NCBI GenBank assembly: GCA_947630885.1
Contig: CANRJI010000024.1
Coordinates: 1-11,994, forward strand
Length of the DNA: 11,994 nucleotides
DNA from: an uncultured Bacilli bacterium
GTDB taxonomy: Bacteria > Bacillota_I > Bacilli_A > RF39 > UBA660
Reading direction: 5' to 3'
The notes under the pieces are model-generated. The model was not told the origin of the DNA. It ran no database searches and worked only from the letters and a program-made list of their open reading frames with translations. The translations under genes were made by a program, and so were the position numbers. This document shows, piece after piece, positions 5,656 to 11,954 of this stretch. Within the stretch, counting starts at the first letter, position 1. The number at the start of each line of letters is the position of its first letter.

Positions 5656-6690
5656 ATGAATGATATAGAAAAACAAATTGAAGAAGTTCCTGAAGTAAAA
5701 GATGAAGAAAGGAATGATAATATCAAACATTCTTTAAATGGTAATGATGATAAGAAAAAAAGAATTATTTTATATGTTGTAATTGGTGTTCTTCTTGTTT
5801 TATTAGTAATTTTACTTGTCTATTTTTTGGTAGGTAATAATAGTTCTAATAACAATATCGATAATGATAATGAAAGTGGAGACATGAGCGTATCGACTGG
5901 TCCACAGGAAAATGAAAGTAATAGTAATATTGGTTATGTTTCATGTGACGATAATACTTCACTTCTAAATGTCCGCAACTCAATTGATGGAAGTATTATC
6001 GATGGACTTTCGTGTTATAAGGAAGTAACAATTGAAGAAGAAGTAGGAGAAAATGAGACTTGTAAGAATTGGTATAAGGTAACGTATAAAAAACGAGGAA
6101 GCTCTTATACAGGATATGCCTGTGGTACTTATATTAAAAAAAATAATTATTCGGAGCAAGACAAGAAAAGAATGGAAGATAGTGTAGCAAAGGCTCTCGA
6201 TTATTATGAAGGGAATTTATCAAAAGCATATTGTGGTAAAACGAATGGTAGTAAGACTATTTCTTTTCCTGGTGATATGGAAGGCGAATATTTAAAGTCG
6301 GAATTTAAGACAATCAATGAATTAAAAGAATATCTTTTATCTTTTCTCGATGAAGATTTGATTAAACTTAAACTCGAATTATCTGATTTTGATAATCCTA
6401 AATATTATGATAATTATTATGAAATTGATGGTCAATTATATTGCCGTGGTTATGCTCAAAAGGGAAGAGAAGAATTATATACAGGGAACTACGATATTGA
6501 AATTACTAGTGCTACCGATAGTAAAGTAAGCGCTAATATTGCATATGAATATTTAACGGATAAGAGTAAATGTACTTTAGAGAGCTTGGATAAGTGTTCT
6601 AATTATGATTATGTATATAAACTTGGTAAGGTAACAATTGAAGAAAAGGAAGGGGTAATGATTGTTACAAAAATGGATTTTCCTGATTAA
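5656..6690 (+). CDS. Single-pass membrane protein with SH3b-like, Cys-rich ectodomain
   Basis: I do not recognise a named family for the whole protein (344 residues). Residues 1-36 are acidic then lysine-rich (DDKKKR) and presumably cytoplasmic. Residues 37-59 form one strong transmembrane helix with no cleavage site apparent, so a type II anchor is likely. A low-complexity Asn/Ser/Asp linker (61-92) follows. Residues about 94-162 (LNVRNS..GSIIDGL, then NWYKVTY and GYACGTYI) look like an SH3b domain of the cell-wall-binding kind. The rest (about 165-344) is an unassigned alpha/beta region. All eight cysteines (97, 120, 136, 156, 193, 263, 306, 314) lie outside the membrane, an even number compatible with disulfides. 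ATG 5656 has GGGAGGT 4 nt upstream; longer in-frame extensions lack a Shine-Dalgarno. It is separately promoted downstream of spo0A; a sporulation link is only positional. Confidence 0.75.
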   Translation: MNDIEKQIEEVPEVKDEERNDNIKHSLNGNDDKKKRIILYVVIGVLLVLLVILLVYFLVGNNSSNNNIDNDNESGDMSVSTGPQENESNSNIGYVSCDDNTSLLNVRNSIDGSIIDGLSCYKEVTIEEEVGENETCKNWYKVTYKKRGSSYTGYACGTYIKKNNYSEQDKKRMEDSVAKALDYYEGNLSKAYCGKTNGSKTISFPGDMEGEYLKSEFKTINELKEYLLSFLDEDLIKLKLELSDFDNPKYYDNYYEIDGQLYCRGYAQKGREELYTGNYDIEITSATDSKVSANIAYEYLTDKSKCTLESLDKCSNYDYVYKLGKVTIEEKEGVMIVTKMDFPD

Positions 6691-6773
6691 AATTTACAGT
6701 TATTGGAAATAGATAAAATAAGGGAAAATTTAATACTTCAAGGAGAAGAAAAAAAGTGAAAAAAATATGTCAA

Positions 6774-6815
6774 AAGTACTTGATATATTTTTTTTTTATG
6801 CTATTATAAGTACTC
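6774..6815. promoter_or_regulatory. Repeated AAGTACT elements bracketing the lon promoter
   Basis: AAGTACTT (6774-6781, itself a perfect palindrome) overlaps the start of the -35, and AAGTACTC (6808-6815) lies just after the -10, over the predicted start site. The copies are 34 bp apart, roughly three helical turns, so a repressor could contact both. This does not match the CtsR heptad repeat or a full CIRCE (HrcA) element, the usual heat-shock operators in Firmicutes. The binding protein is unknown. Confidence 0.4.
6780..6807 (+). promoter_or_regulatory. SigA promoter of lon with T10 spacer
   Basis: TTGATA (6780-6785, 5 of 6) is followed by a 16-bp spacer and TATTAT (6802-6807) preceded by TGC, an extended -10. 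The spacer contains ten consecutive T (6788-6797). TATAAG at 6805-6810 is an alternative -10 at 19 bp. Predicted start near 6814 gives a leader of about 78 nt, unusually long for this window. Confidence 0.75.
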
Positions 6816-6830
6816 AAGAAAAGGAAGTGA

Positions 6831-6875
6831 TGCATCTCTAAATTGATAATTATTATTAGAGATGTATTTTTCTTT
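6831..6875 (+). terminator. Terminator-like hairpin in the lon leader (possible attenuator)
   Basis: CATCTCTAA (6833-6841) pairs perfectly with TTAGAGATG (6856-6864), extended outward by a G-U and a T-A pair, with a 14-nt loop and TTTTTCTTT at 6867-6875. It lies after the lon promoter and 17 nt before the lon start codon, so it could end most transcripts before lon. It could also serve as the terminator for the upstream SH3b-like gene, which has no other visible terminator. Just upstream, AAGGAAGTGAT (6821-6831) matches the full anti-Shine-Dalgarno at 10 of 11 positions without a well-placed start codon. Confidence 0.65.
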
Positions 6876-6891
6876 GACGGAGGGTTACAAC

Positions 6892-9189
6892 ATGATGGAA
6901 ACTAATTTACCAATATTGTATCTAAGAGAAGTTGTTCTTCTTCCTTATAATGAATTAAGGTTAGAGTTTACACTCGATAATGATAAAAAGGTAATTAATT
7001 ATGCTGAACGAACACATGATGGGCATCTTTTGCTTCTTAATCTTACGGATCCTTTAGAAGAGGCTCCTTCTTTAGAAACGCTTTCAAAAATTGGTGTATT
7101 GGGTAAAATTAAGTCAAAGTTAGAACTTCCTAATGGTATTATGCGCGTTGTAATTACGGGTATCGATAGAGTTGAAGTATTAAATTATTTTGAAGATGAA
7201 GGGCTTGTTTCGGCTTTTGTCATTCCTACTAAAGAATATGATTATAGTGAAGTTGAAGCTAGTGCTTTAAAAAGGATTTTATATCGTAAATTAGATGAGT
7301 ATGTCGATATTTCTTCTTATATGTCAAATACGGTTTTAGGAAGAATATCTAATGTTAAAAGTATTGGAAAACTTTCAGATATTATTGTGTCGGAATTACC
7401 TTTGGAATATCAGGATTTAATTAAATATGTGGAAATGACTAATCCGATGTATCGTATTAGAGCAATAATTGAAGATTTGACGAAAGAAATTGAAACGGTA
7501 AAGCTTGAAAATCAAATTGAAGATAATTTAAAGACGAGATTAGAAGAAGAACAACGAGAATATATGCTTAAAGAAAAGATTAGGCTTATTAAAGAGGAAC
7601 TTGGAGAAGTTGATATTAAGGAAGAAGATATTGCAAAAATTAAAGAAAAAATGGCAAAAATGGATCTTCCTCCAAATATTGAAAAACGATTATTAGAAGA
7701 AATTGATAGGTATTCGCTTACAAGTCCGGCTTCACCAGAGATTACTCCGATTAGAAACTATATTGATTGGTTATTATCTCTTCCTTGGAATAAGAAGTCG
7801 AAAGATAATACGGATATTAAAAAGATTGAAGAAGTACTTGACGATACGCATTTTGGTCTCGATTCGGTAAAGAAGAGAATTATTGAGTTTATTGCGGTTA
7901 AGAAAAAGACTAATACATCAAATAGTCCAATTATTTGTTTAGTTGGGCCTCCTGGTGTTGGTAAAACGACACTTGCTAGTTCAATAGCCAAAGCATTAAA
8001 TAGGGATTTTGTTAAAATTTCTTTGGGCGGCATTAGCGATGAGTCGGAAATATTAGGACATCGAAGGACATATGTTGGTGCTAGTCCAGGTAAAATTATT
8101 CAGAAAATGAAAAAAGCTAAGACTTGTAATCCGGTATTTTTGATTGATGAAGTTGATAAACTTACAAAAGATTATAAAGGAGACCCAGCTTCGGCTTTGT
8201 TAGAGATTCTCGATAAGGAACAAAATGCTAAGTTTTGTGATAATTATATTGAGGAAGAGTTTGATTTATCGAATGTTTTATTTATTTTGACGGCAAATAA
8301 TATTTCTCTTATTCCAGAGCCTCTTTTAGATAGATTAGAGATAATTGAATTATCGAGTTATACAATTTATGAGAAGGTTAATATTGCTAAGTATCATTTG
8401 ATTTCAAATTTACTTGAGGAATATAAAATTAAAAATATTAAATTTACTGATGCAGCGATTGAAAAAATTATTGTTTCATATACAAAAGAAGCTGGAGCAA
8501 GAGATTTGTATCGAAGAATTGATTCGATAATTAGAAAAGTTATTATGAATAATGATAAATCGGCGAAAACGGTGACAGTTGATGCATCTGATATCGAAAC
8601 GTATTTGGGAACACCAAGGTATAATCTTATTACAAATGATGAGAATACGAAGACAGGAATTGTCAATGGACTTGCTTATACGCCTTATGGAGGTAGTATT
8701 TTAAAGGTTACTTGTACGATTTATCCCGGTAAAGGTAATGTTACTTTAACTGGTGCTTTAGGAGATGTAATTAAGGAGAGTATTTATATTGCTTTAAGTT
8801 ATATTAAGGCTAATAATGTGAAATTTAAAATTGATTTTAAAATATTTGAGGAATCGGATTTCCATTTTCATATTGAAGAAGGCGGAACACCAAAAGATGG
8901 TCCTTCGGCGGGTGTTACGATTGTTACAGCTATCTTAAGTTTATTAAAAAACAAAATTATTAGTAATAAGATATCGATGACAGGAGAAATTACACTTAGA
9001 GGAAAGGTTCTTCCAGTTGGGGGATTAAAGGAAAAATTAATTGCAGCATCAACTAATGGAATCGATACGGTTTATTTACCGCTTGAAGCATCAAAGGAAA
9101 TTAATGAATTTCCAAGTGAAGTAAAAGACAGATTAAATATTATTTTTGCTAGTGATTATGAAGATATATATAAAGATTTATTTAAATAA
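6892..9189 (+). CDS. lon: ATP-dependent Lon protease (LonA type)
   Basis: The 765-residue protein is a complete soluble LonA that degrades misfolded and regulatory proteins. Residues 1 to about 190 form the Lon N (substrate-recognition) domain, opening with LPILYLREVVLLPYNE. About 195-260 is the helical, coiled-coil linker rich in Glu and Lys. The AAA+ module has Walker A GPPGVGKT (352-359) and Walker B VFLIDEVD (415-422). The protease domain carries the catalytic dyad S672 in DGPSAG and K715 in GGLKEKL, spaced 43 residues as in E. coli Lon. Length is normal. ATG 6892 has GGAGGG 7 nt upstream; a farther in-frame ATG 6862 lies inside the leader hairpin without a Shine-Dalgarno. It is transcribed alone. 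Regulation appears layered: bracketed promoter, T10 spacer and leader hairpin. Confidence 0.98.
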   Translation: MMETNLPILYLREVVLLPYNELRLEFTLDNDKKVINYAERTHDGHLLLLNLTDPLEEAPSLETLSKIGVLGKIKSKLELPNGIMRVVITGIDRVEVLNYFEDEGLVSAFVIPTKEYDYSEVEASALKRILYRKLDEYVDISSYMSNTVLGRISNVKSIGKLSDIIVSELPLEYQDLIKYVEMTNPMYRIRAIIEDLTKEIETVKLENQIEDNLKTRLEEEQREYMLKEKIRLIKEELGEVDIKEEDIAKIKEKMAKMDLPPNIEKRLLEEIDRYSLTSPASPEITPIRNYIDWLLSLPWNKKSKDNTDIKKIEEVLDDTHFGLDSVKKRIIEFIAVKKKTNTSNSPIICLVGPPGVGKTTLASSIAKALNRDFVKISLGGISDESEILGHRRTYVGASPGKIIQKMKKAKTCNPVFLIDEVDKLTKDYKGDPASALLEILDKEQNAKFCDNYIEEEFDLSNVLFILTANNISLIPEPLLDRLEIIELSSYTIYEKVNIAKYHLISNLLEEYKIKNIKFTDAAIEKIIVSYTKEAGARDLYRRIDSIIRKVIMNNDKSAKTVTVDASDIETYLGTPRYNLITNDENTKTGIVNGLAYTPYGGSILKVTCTIYPGKGNVTLTGALGDVIKESIYIALSYIKANNVKFKIDFKIFEESDFHFHIEEGGTPKDGPSAGVTIVTAILSLLKNKIISNKISMTGEITLRGKVLPVGGLKEKLIAASTNGIDTVYLPLEASKEINEFPSEVKDRLNIIFASDYEDIYKDLFK

Positions 9190-9223
9190 AAATTACAGGC
9201 TAAGTTAGTCTGTAATTTTGTTT
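9188..9223. terminator. Bidirectional terminator between lon and the metallophosphoesterase gene
   Basis: AAAATTACAG (9189-9198) pairs with CTGTAATTTT (9210-9219); an inner G-T pair and CTA/TAG extend the stem to about 14 bp with an AGT loop. T-rich tails exist on both strands (TTTTGTTT for lon; TTTTTATTT for the minus strand). The stop codons of both convergent genes fall in the structure (9187-9189 and 9205-9207). Confidence 0.85.
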
Positions 9224-10062
9224 ATACGATAGAAGTTAATTGATGGTTTATTAAAAAGACGAAAGTTTATTTTTGATAAACCGATACCACTGGAAATATA
9301 GAGGTCGGTATCTTTTATTTGATAATGATTTTTGTAATACTTACGACTTCCGTAGGGGAGAAATAAATTTTTTAGATAAGGAATATTTATTTGGCCATTA
9401 TGAGAGTGACCTGCGAGAAGAAGATTGACATCATATTTGGCAATAATTTTATCGGTATAGTCTGGTTCATGAATTAAGATAATCTTGTATGGTATATCTT
9501 CGTGATTTTCGGTCTTAAAGTATTCCATTACTTTATCGATATCGGCTTTGTTATTACTATATGAATCAAGACCTCCGATAAAAATTTTACTTCCATCTTT
9601 AGCAGGAATGATATCATAGGTATTTTGCATTAAATTGAAGTTACTTGCGGTATAAATATCAGTAAATAATTCTATTTCCTTAGTGTAATCATGATTTCCT
9701 AAAACGGCATATTTTCCATATTTGCTTTGGATATTACTTAGTAAGTTTATAAGTTCATTTTTTTCTTTATCTTCTAATTGGTAATCTTTATCAATTAAGT
9801 CACCAGTAAAAAAGACAAGATCGGGATTTATTAAATTTATTTCATCAACAACTTTTTTTAAGGTATCAGCATTGGTAACACGAAGGTAATGTAAATCGCT
9901 AAAATGAACGATTTTTAAACCGTCAAAGGAACTTGGTATAGTAGTGCTATCAAGATGGTACTCTTTGGTTATTAAGCCAGTTGTTCCACCATAACGACTA
10001 TAGATAATAATAATGGTGACAAAAAGAAAGAAAATCAATAAAAAGCGAATTATTTTTTTCAT
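9205..10062 (-). CDS. Membrane-anchored calcineurin-like metallophosphoesterase (YkuE/YaeI type)
   Basis: The 285-residue protein has an N-terminal hydrophobic segment (about 6-21) acting as a membrane anchor or uncleaved signal, then a full dinuclear-metal phosphoesterase domain. Motifs in order are SDLH (D56, H58), GDLID (87-91), GNHD (122-125), HEPD (H198) and GHSHNGQ (218-224). All metal ligands appear intact. YkuE/YaeI relatives hydrolyse phosphodiester or pyrophosphate bonds, in some cases in lipid-linked or nucleotide substrates; the substrate here is not deducible. With a positively charged start (MKKIIR) the catalytic domain is probably extracellular or membrane-facing. ATG 10062 has GGAGG 6 nt upstream and overlaps the stop of the CPBP gene as ATGA, so the two are translationally coupled. 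Confidence 0.92.
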   Translation of the reverse strand: MKKIIRFLLIFFLFVTIIIIYSRYGGTTGLITKEYHLDSTTIPSSFDGLKIVHFSDLHYLRVTNADTLKKVVDEINLINPDLVFFTGDLIDKDYQLEDKEKNELINLLSNIQSKYGKYAVLGNHDYTKEIELFTDIYTASNFNLMQNTYDIIPAKDGSKIFIGGLDSYSNNKADIDKVMEYFKTENHEDIPYKIILIHEPDYTDKIIAKYDVNLLLAGHSHNGQINIPYLKNLFLPYGSRKYYKNHYQIKDTDLYISSGIGLSKINFRLFNKPSINFYRINKITD

Positions 10063-10739
10063 AGAAGGCCTCCGATTAAGTAAACAATCATAGCAAGAGC
10101 ATTGTGGAAAGCATGAATGGCCATAGTACTATAAATATTGTCTGTTTTATGATAAAGCATGGCAAGAGCTATACCTAGGGAACTATATGGTATTAAATAA
10201 ATTAAATCGGTCCAACTGGTAAGATTTGATGCGATGTGTAATAGTCCAAAGACAAGACCACTGGTGATAATATAGAACCATTTATTGGAAATGACATCTC
10301 GAATACTTTTACGAAAAGTTAATTCTTCCGTTAGGGGGGCATAAATGACGGTATTAAAGAACATAAAGAAAGGGGAGACACTAATAAGACTTCGGATTCC
10401 TTGTTCATTTTCCGCTAATCCCATTTTAAGAATGTTAGTGATGACTAAATTACTTGCAAGCATAATGATAAAGCCGATGGCCCAATATTTAAGACCAGTT
10501 CGAGTATATTTAAAAAAGTTTTTTCGATATTTTTTAAAGTCTGATATTAGTGTTTTACGGTAGATATAAATAAAGATAGCGATGACAATAAGGTTAGATA
10601 TGGTAAGATAAGTAATATATGTCGATGTATCTGCCGTCGTAATATCTATATTAAATAGCATTAAGAAGAAGGCAGAGAAAAAGAGAATAAGGAAAATTAG
10701 TCCAATGCTTTTTAGTATGTTTAATAATTTTTCTTTCAT
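10059..10739 (-). CDS. CPBP-family intramembrane glutamic protease (Abi/Rce1-like)
   Basis: This 226-residue multispanning membrane protein (about six hydrophobic stretches) carries the complete CPBP signature. Motif 1 is EELTFR (E138, E139, R143), motif 2 is FGLLH (H168) and motif 3 is HAFHN (H209, N213). These residues build the glutamate/histidine active site of the Rce1-like fold. Bacterial members include bacteriocin self-immunity and processing proteins, but no bacteriocin or precursor peptide is seen nearby, so the substrate is unknown. The ATG at 10739 follows AAGGATGTGAT, one mismatch from the full Shine-Dalgarno AAGGAGGTGAT. It is the first gene of a two-gene unit with the metallophosphoesterase (4-nt overlap). 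A clear promoter is not found; a leaky terminator separates it from the rpn-like gene. Confidence 0.93.
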   Translation of the reverse strand: MKEKLLNILKSIGLIFLILFFSAFFLMLFNIDITTADTSTYITYLTISNLIVIAIFIYIYRKTLISDFKKYRKNFFKYTRTGLKYWAIGFIIMLASNLVITNILKMGLAENEQGIRSLISVSPFFMFFNTVIYAPLTEELTFRKSIRDVISNKWFYIITSGLVFGLLHIASNLTSWTDLIYLIPYSSLGIALAMLYHKTDNIYSTMAIHAFHNALAMIVYLIGGLL

Positions 10740-10762
10740 AATTAATCACATCCTTGTCATAT

Positions 10763-10796
10763 AGAAAAGATAAAAGTAGGATTTCTACTTCTATCT
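10763..10796 (-). terminator. Terminator-like hairpin after the Rpn-family gene
   Basis: On the minus strand AGATAGAAGTAG (10796-10785) pairs with CTACTTTTATCT (10779-10768) over 12 bp including one G-U, with a 5-nt loop, followed by TTTCT. The U tract is short, so some readthrough into the CPBP-metallophosphoesterase pair is likely. The rpn-like stop codon is in the ascending arm. Confidence 0.55.
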
Positions 10797-11750
10797 ATTT
10801 GTATTAGTTTTTATAATGTTTTCTATTTCTTCTAACGATTTACCAGTTAGGCTTGCTACTTCTTCAAGGTTATATCCTTTTGCAAGAATATTTTCAATGA
10901 TTTGCTTTTGACCTTTTTCAATTCCTTTTTCGATTCCTTTTTCGATTCCTTTTTCGATTCCTTTTTGCTTTGAAGCGTTCATATCATCTTCGTATTTCAT
11001 TTTGGCATTTGCTTCAACCATCCAATCTTGAAGAATTTTTCCATCTTCATTGACAGCCTCGATAGTATTTAAAAATTTTTCTTTTTCTTCCATACTAAGT
11101 AAATCATCTCCTAAAACATATGATATTTCTTTTAAACTAGTACACTTTAAGAGGGCACCCCATCTTTCAGCAAAACTCATATCTTCGATAAATTTATTAT
11201 ATATCATTTTGTAACACTTTTCAATATTAACGTTACAGATACTCAGTATTTCACTGGCAACTTTACCGCTTTCTTTTTCACATAGAGTGATATGTTCGAC
11301 AGTTTTATCTGTAACGGTTTGAAAGGTATTAAGATTTAACTGACGAACAATTAATTTCTCTAATTCTCGCTCGTTTTCTCCTTCACTTCTAATACTTCCA
11401 TATATTCTTGCTACTTGAATAATATTTCGAGCAATAATATTATAACTTGTCGTGTTATTCATTTCAATGTGGACATAGGAATCATCACTTAATATAATTA
11501 ACATATCAGTTCGATTAACTTTACCTTTTTTCTTTATCATTGGTATTTCGTAGCCAATAATAGTAATTGGCTTTCCAATACGCTCTTTAATATCGAGAAT
11601 ACTTTTAATCATTCGGAGAAGAGCATTCTTTTCCCGTCCAAAGATGGCTTTGAAGAAGACGTCTGAAATAAGAGACTTAACTTCTTTATCGTGAATTTTT
11701 TCATTTTCTATTCTTTTTTTGATTTCTTCTTGAGTAATAGTTTTTTTCAT
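10791..11750 (-). CDS. Rpn/YhgA-like PD-(D/E)XK nuclease family protein (putative transposase family)
   Basis: The 319-residue protein belongs to the PD-(D/E)XK group often annotated as transposase (YhgA, T_den) or Rpn recombination-promoting nuclease. The N-terminal motif DVFFKAIFG (30-38) is typical. The nuclease core has D82 in NRTDMLIIL and E96-M-N98, where family members usually show IExQ or IExN in place of ExK. A middle helical region follows, then a tandem EKGI repeat (near residues 262-278) and the tail LAKGYNLEEVASLTGKSLEEI, a helix-turn-helix-like ending common in the family. ATG 11750 has a perfect AAAGGAGGT Shine-Dalgarno. No transposon ends or partner genes are seen, so it is probably not an autonomous mobile element. 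RecA-independent recombination is known for E. coli RpnA; function here is unproven. Confidence 0.88.
   Translation of the reverse strand: MKKTITQEEIKKRIENEKIHDKEVKSLISDVFFKAIFGREKNALLRMIKSILDIKERIGKPITIIGYEIPMIKKKGKVNRTDMLIILSDDSYVHIEMNNTTSYNIIARNIIQVARIYGSIRSEGENERELEKLIVRQLNLNTFQTVTDKTVEHITLCEKESGKVASEILSICNVNIEKCYKMIYNKFIEDMSFAERWGALLKCTSLKEISYVLGDDLLSMEEKEKFLNTIEAVNEDGKILQDWMVEANAKMKYEDDMNASKQKGIEKGIEKGIEKGIEKGQKQIIENILAKGYNLEEVASLTGKSLEEIENIIKTNTNR
10921..10968 (-). repeat. 12-bp tandem repeat encoding EKGI units
   Basis: The plus-strand unit ATTCCTTTTTCG occurs three times exactly (10921, 10933, 10945), then once with two changed bases (10957-10968). A degraded copy precedes it (10911-10920). 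It encodes the EKGI repeats of the Rpn-like protein. Because the unit is 12 bp, slippage would add or remove four residues without a frameshift. Confidence 0.9.
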
Positions 11751-11768
11751 TTTGACCTCCTTTAAGGT

Positions 11769-11803
11769 GTGATAAGCATATCACGACTCGAGTGCTTATG
11801 CAA
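11769..11803 (-). promoter_or_regulatory. Promoter of the Rpn-family gene with overlapping palindromic operator
   Basis: On the minus strand TTGCAT (11803-11798), a 17-bp spacer and TATGCT (11780-11775) preceded by TGA form a plausible SigA promoter; the predicted start near 11768 leaves a leader of about 17 nt. The dyad GTGATA-AGCA-TATCAC (11769-11784) is centred on the -10. A second inverted repeat, ATAAGCA (11772-11778)/TGCTTAT (11793-11799), and the palindrome ACTCGAGT (11786-11793) interleave with it. Such symmetry over a -10 suggests repression by a dimeric regulator. Confidence 0.5.
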
Positions 11804-11910
11804 ATTGATGAAAAAAGTGTTTTGATAAGGAAAAAGTAGTAAAAAATTAATTTTGAATAATTTAAAAAATAATTTTGAAAATGAAAATGTTATTAAAAAG
11901 TTATTTTGGT

Positions 11911-11954
11911 AAATTTACGCTATGTTGTAAATTTTGGGGGCTGATAGTTATAAT
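11911..11954 (+). promoter_or_regulatory. Inverted repeat overlapping a possible rightward promoter
   Basis: AAATTTAC (11911-11918) and GTAAATTT (11927-11934) are perfect inverted copies separated by 8 nt. The second arm overlaps TTGTAA (11925-11930), which pairs at 18 bp with TATAAT (11949-11954). This may drive a gene beyond the right edge of the window. The rest of 11804-11994 is AT-rich with no convincing gene, RNA or element. Confidence 0.35.

Noticed and set aside
6843..6905. TTG-initiated 20-codon frame running from the lon leader across the lon start.
   Set aside because: The start is TTG within the hairpin loop, poorly spaced from AAGGAAGTGAT, and the peptide has no features.
10791..11750. 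Insertion sequence or transposon carrying the transposase-family gene.
   Set aside because: No terminal inverted repeats or target duplications are visible around it, and this PD-(D/E)XK family is frequently a stand-alone chromosomal gene.
11771..11799. CIRCE (HrcA operator) upstream of the Rpn-like gene.
   Set aside because: Only one half-site matches well (8 of 9); with correct N9 spacing the other half matches 3 of 9, and the gene is not a chaperone.
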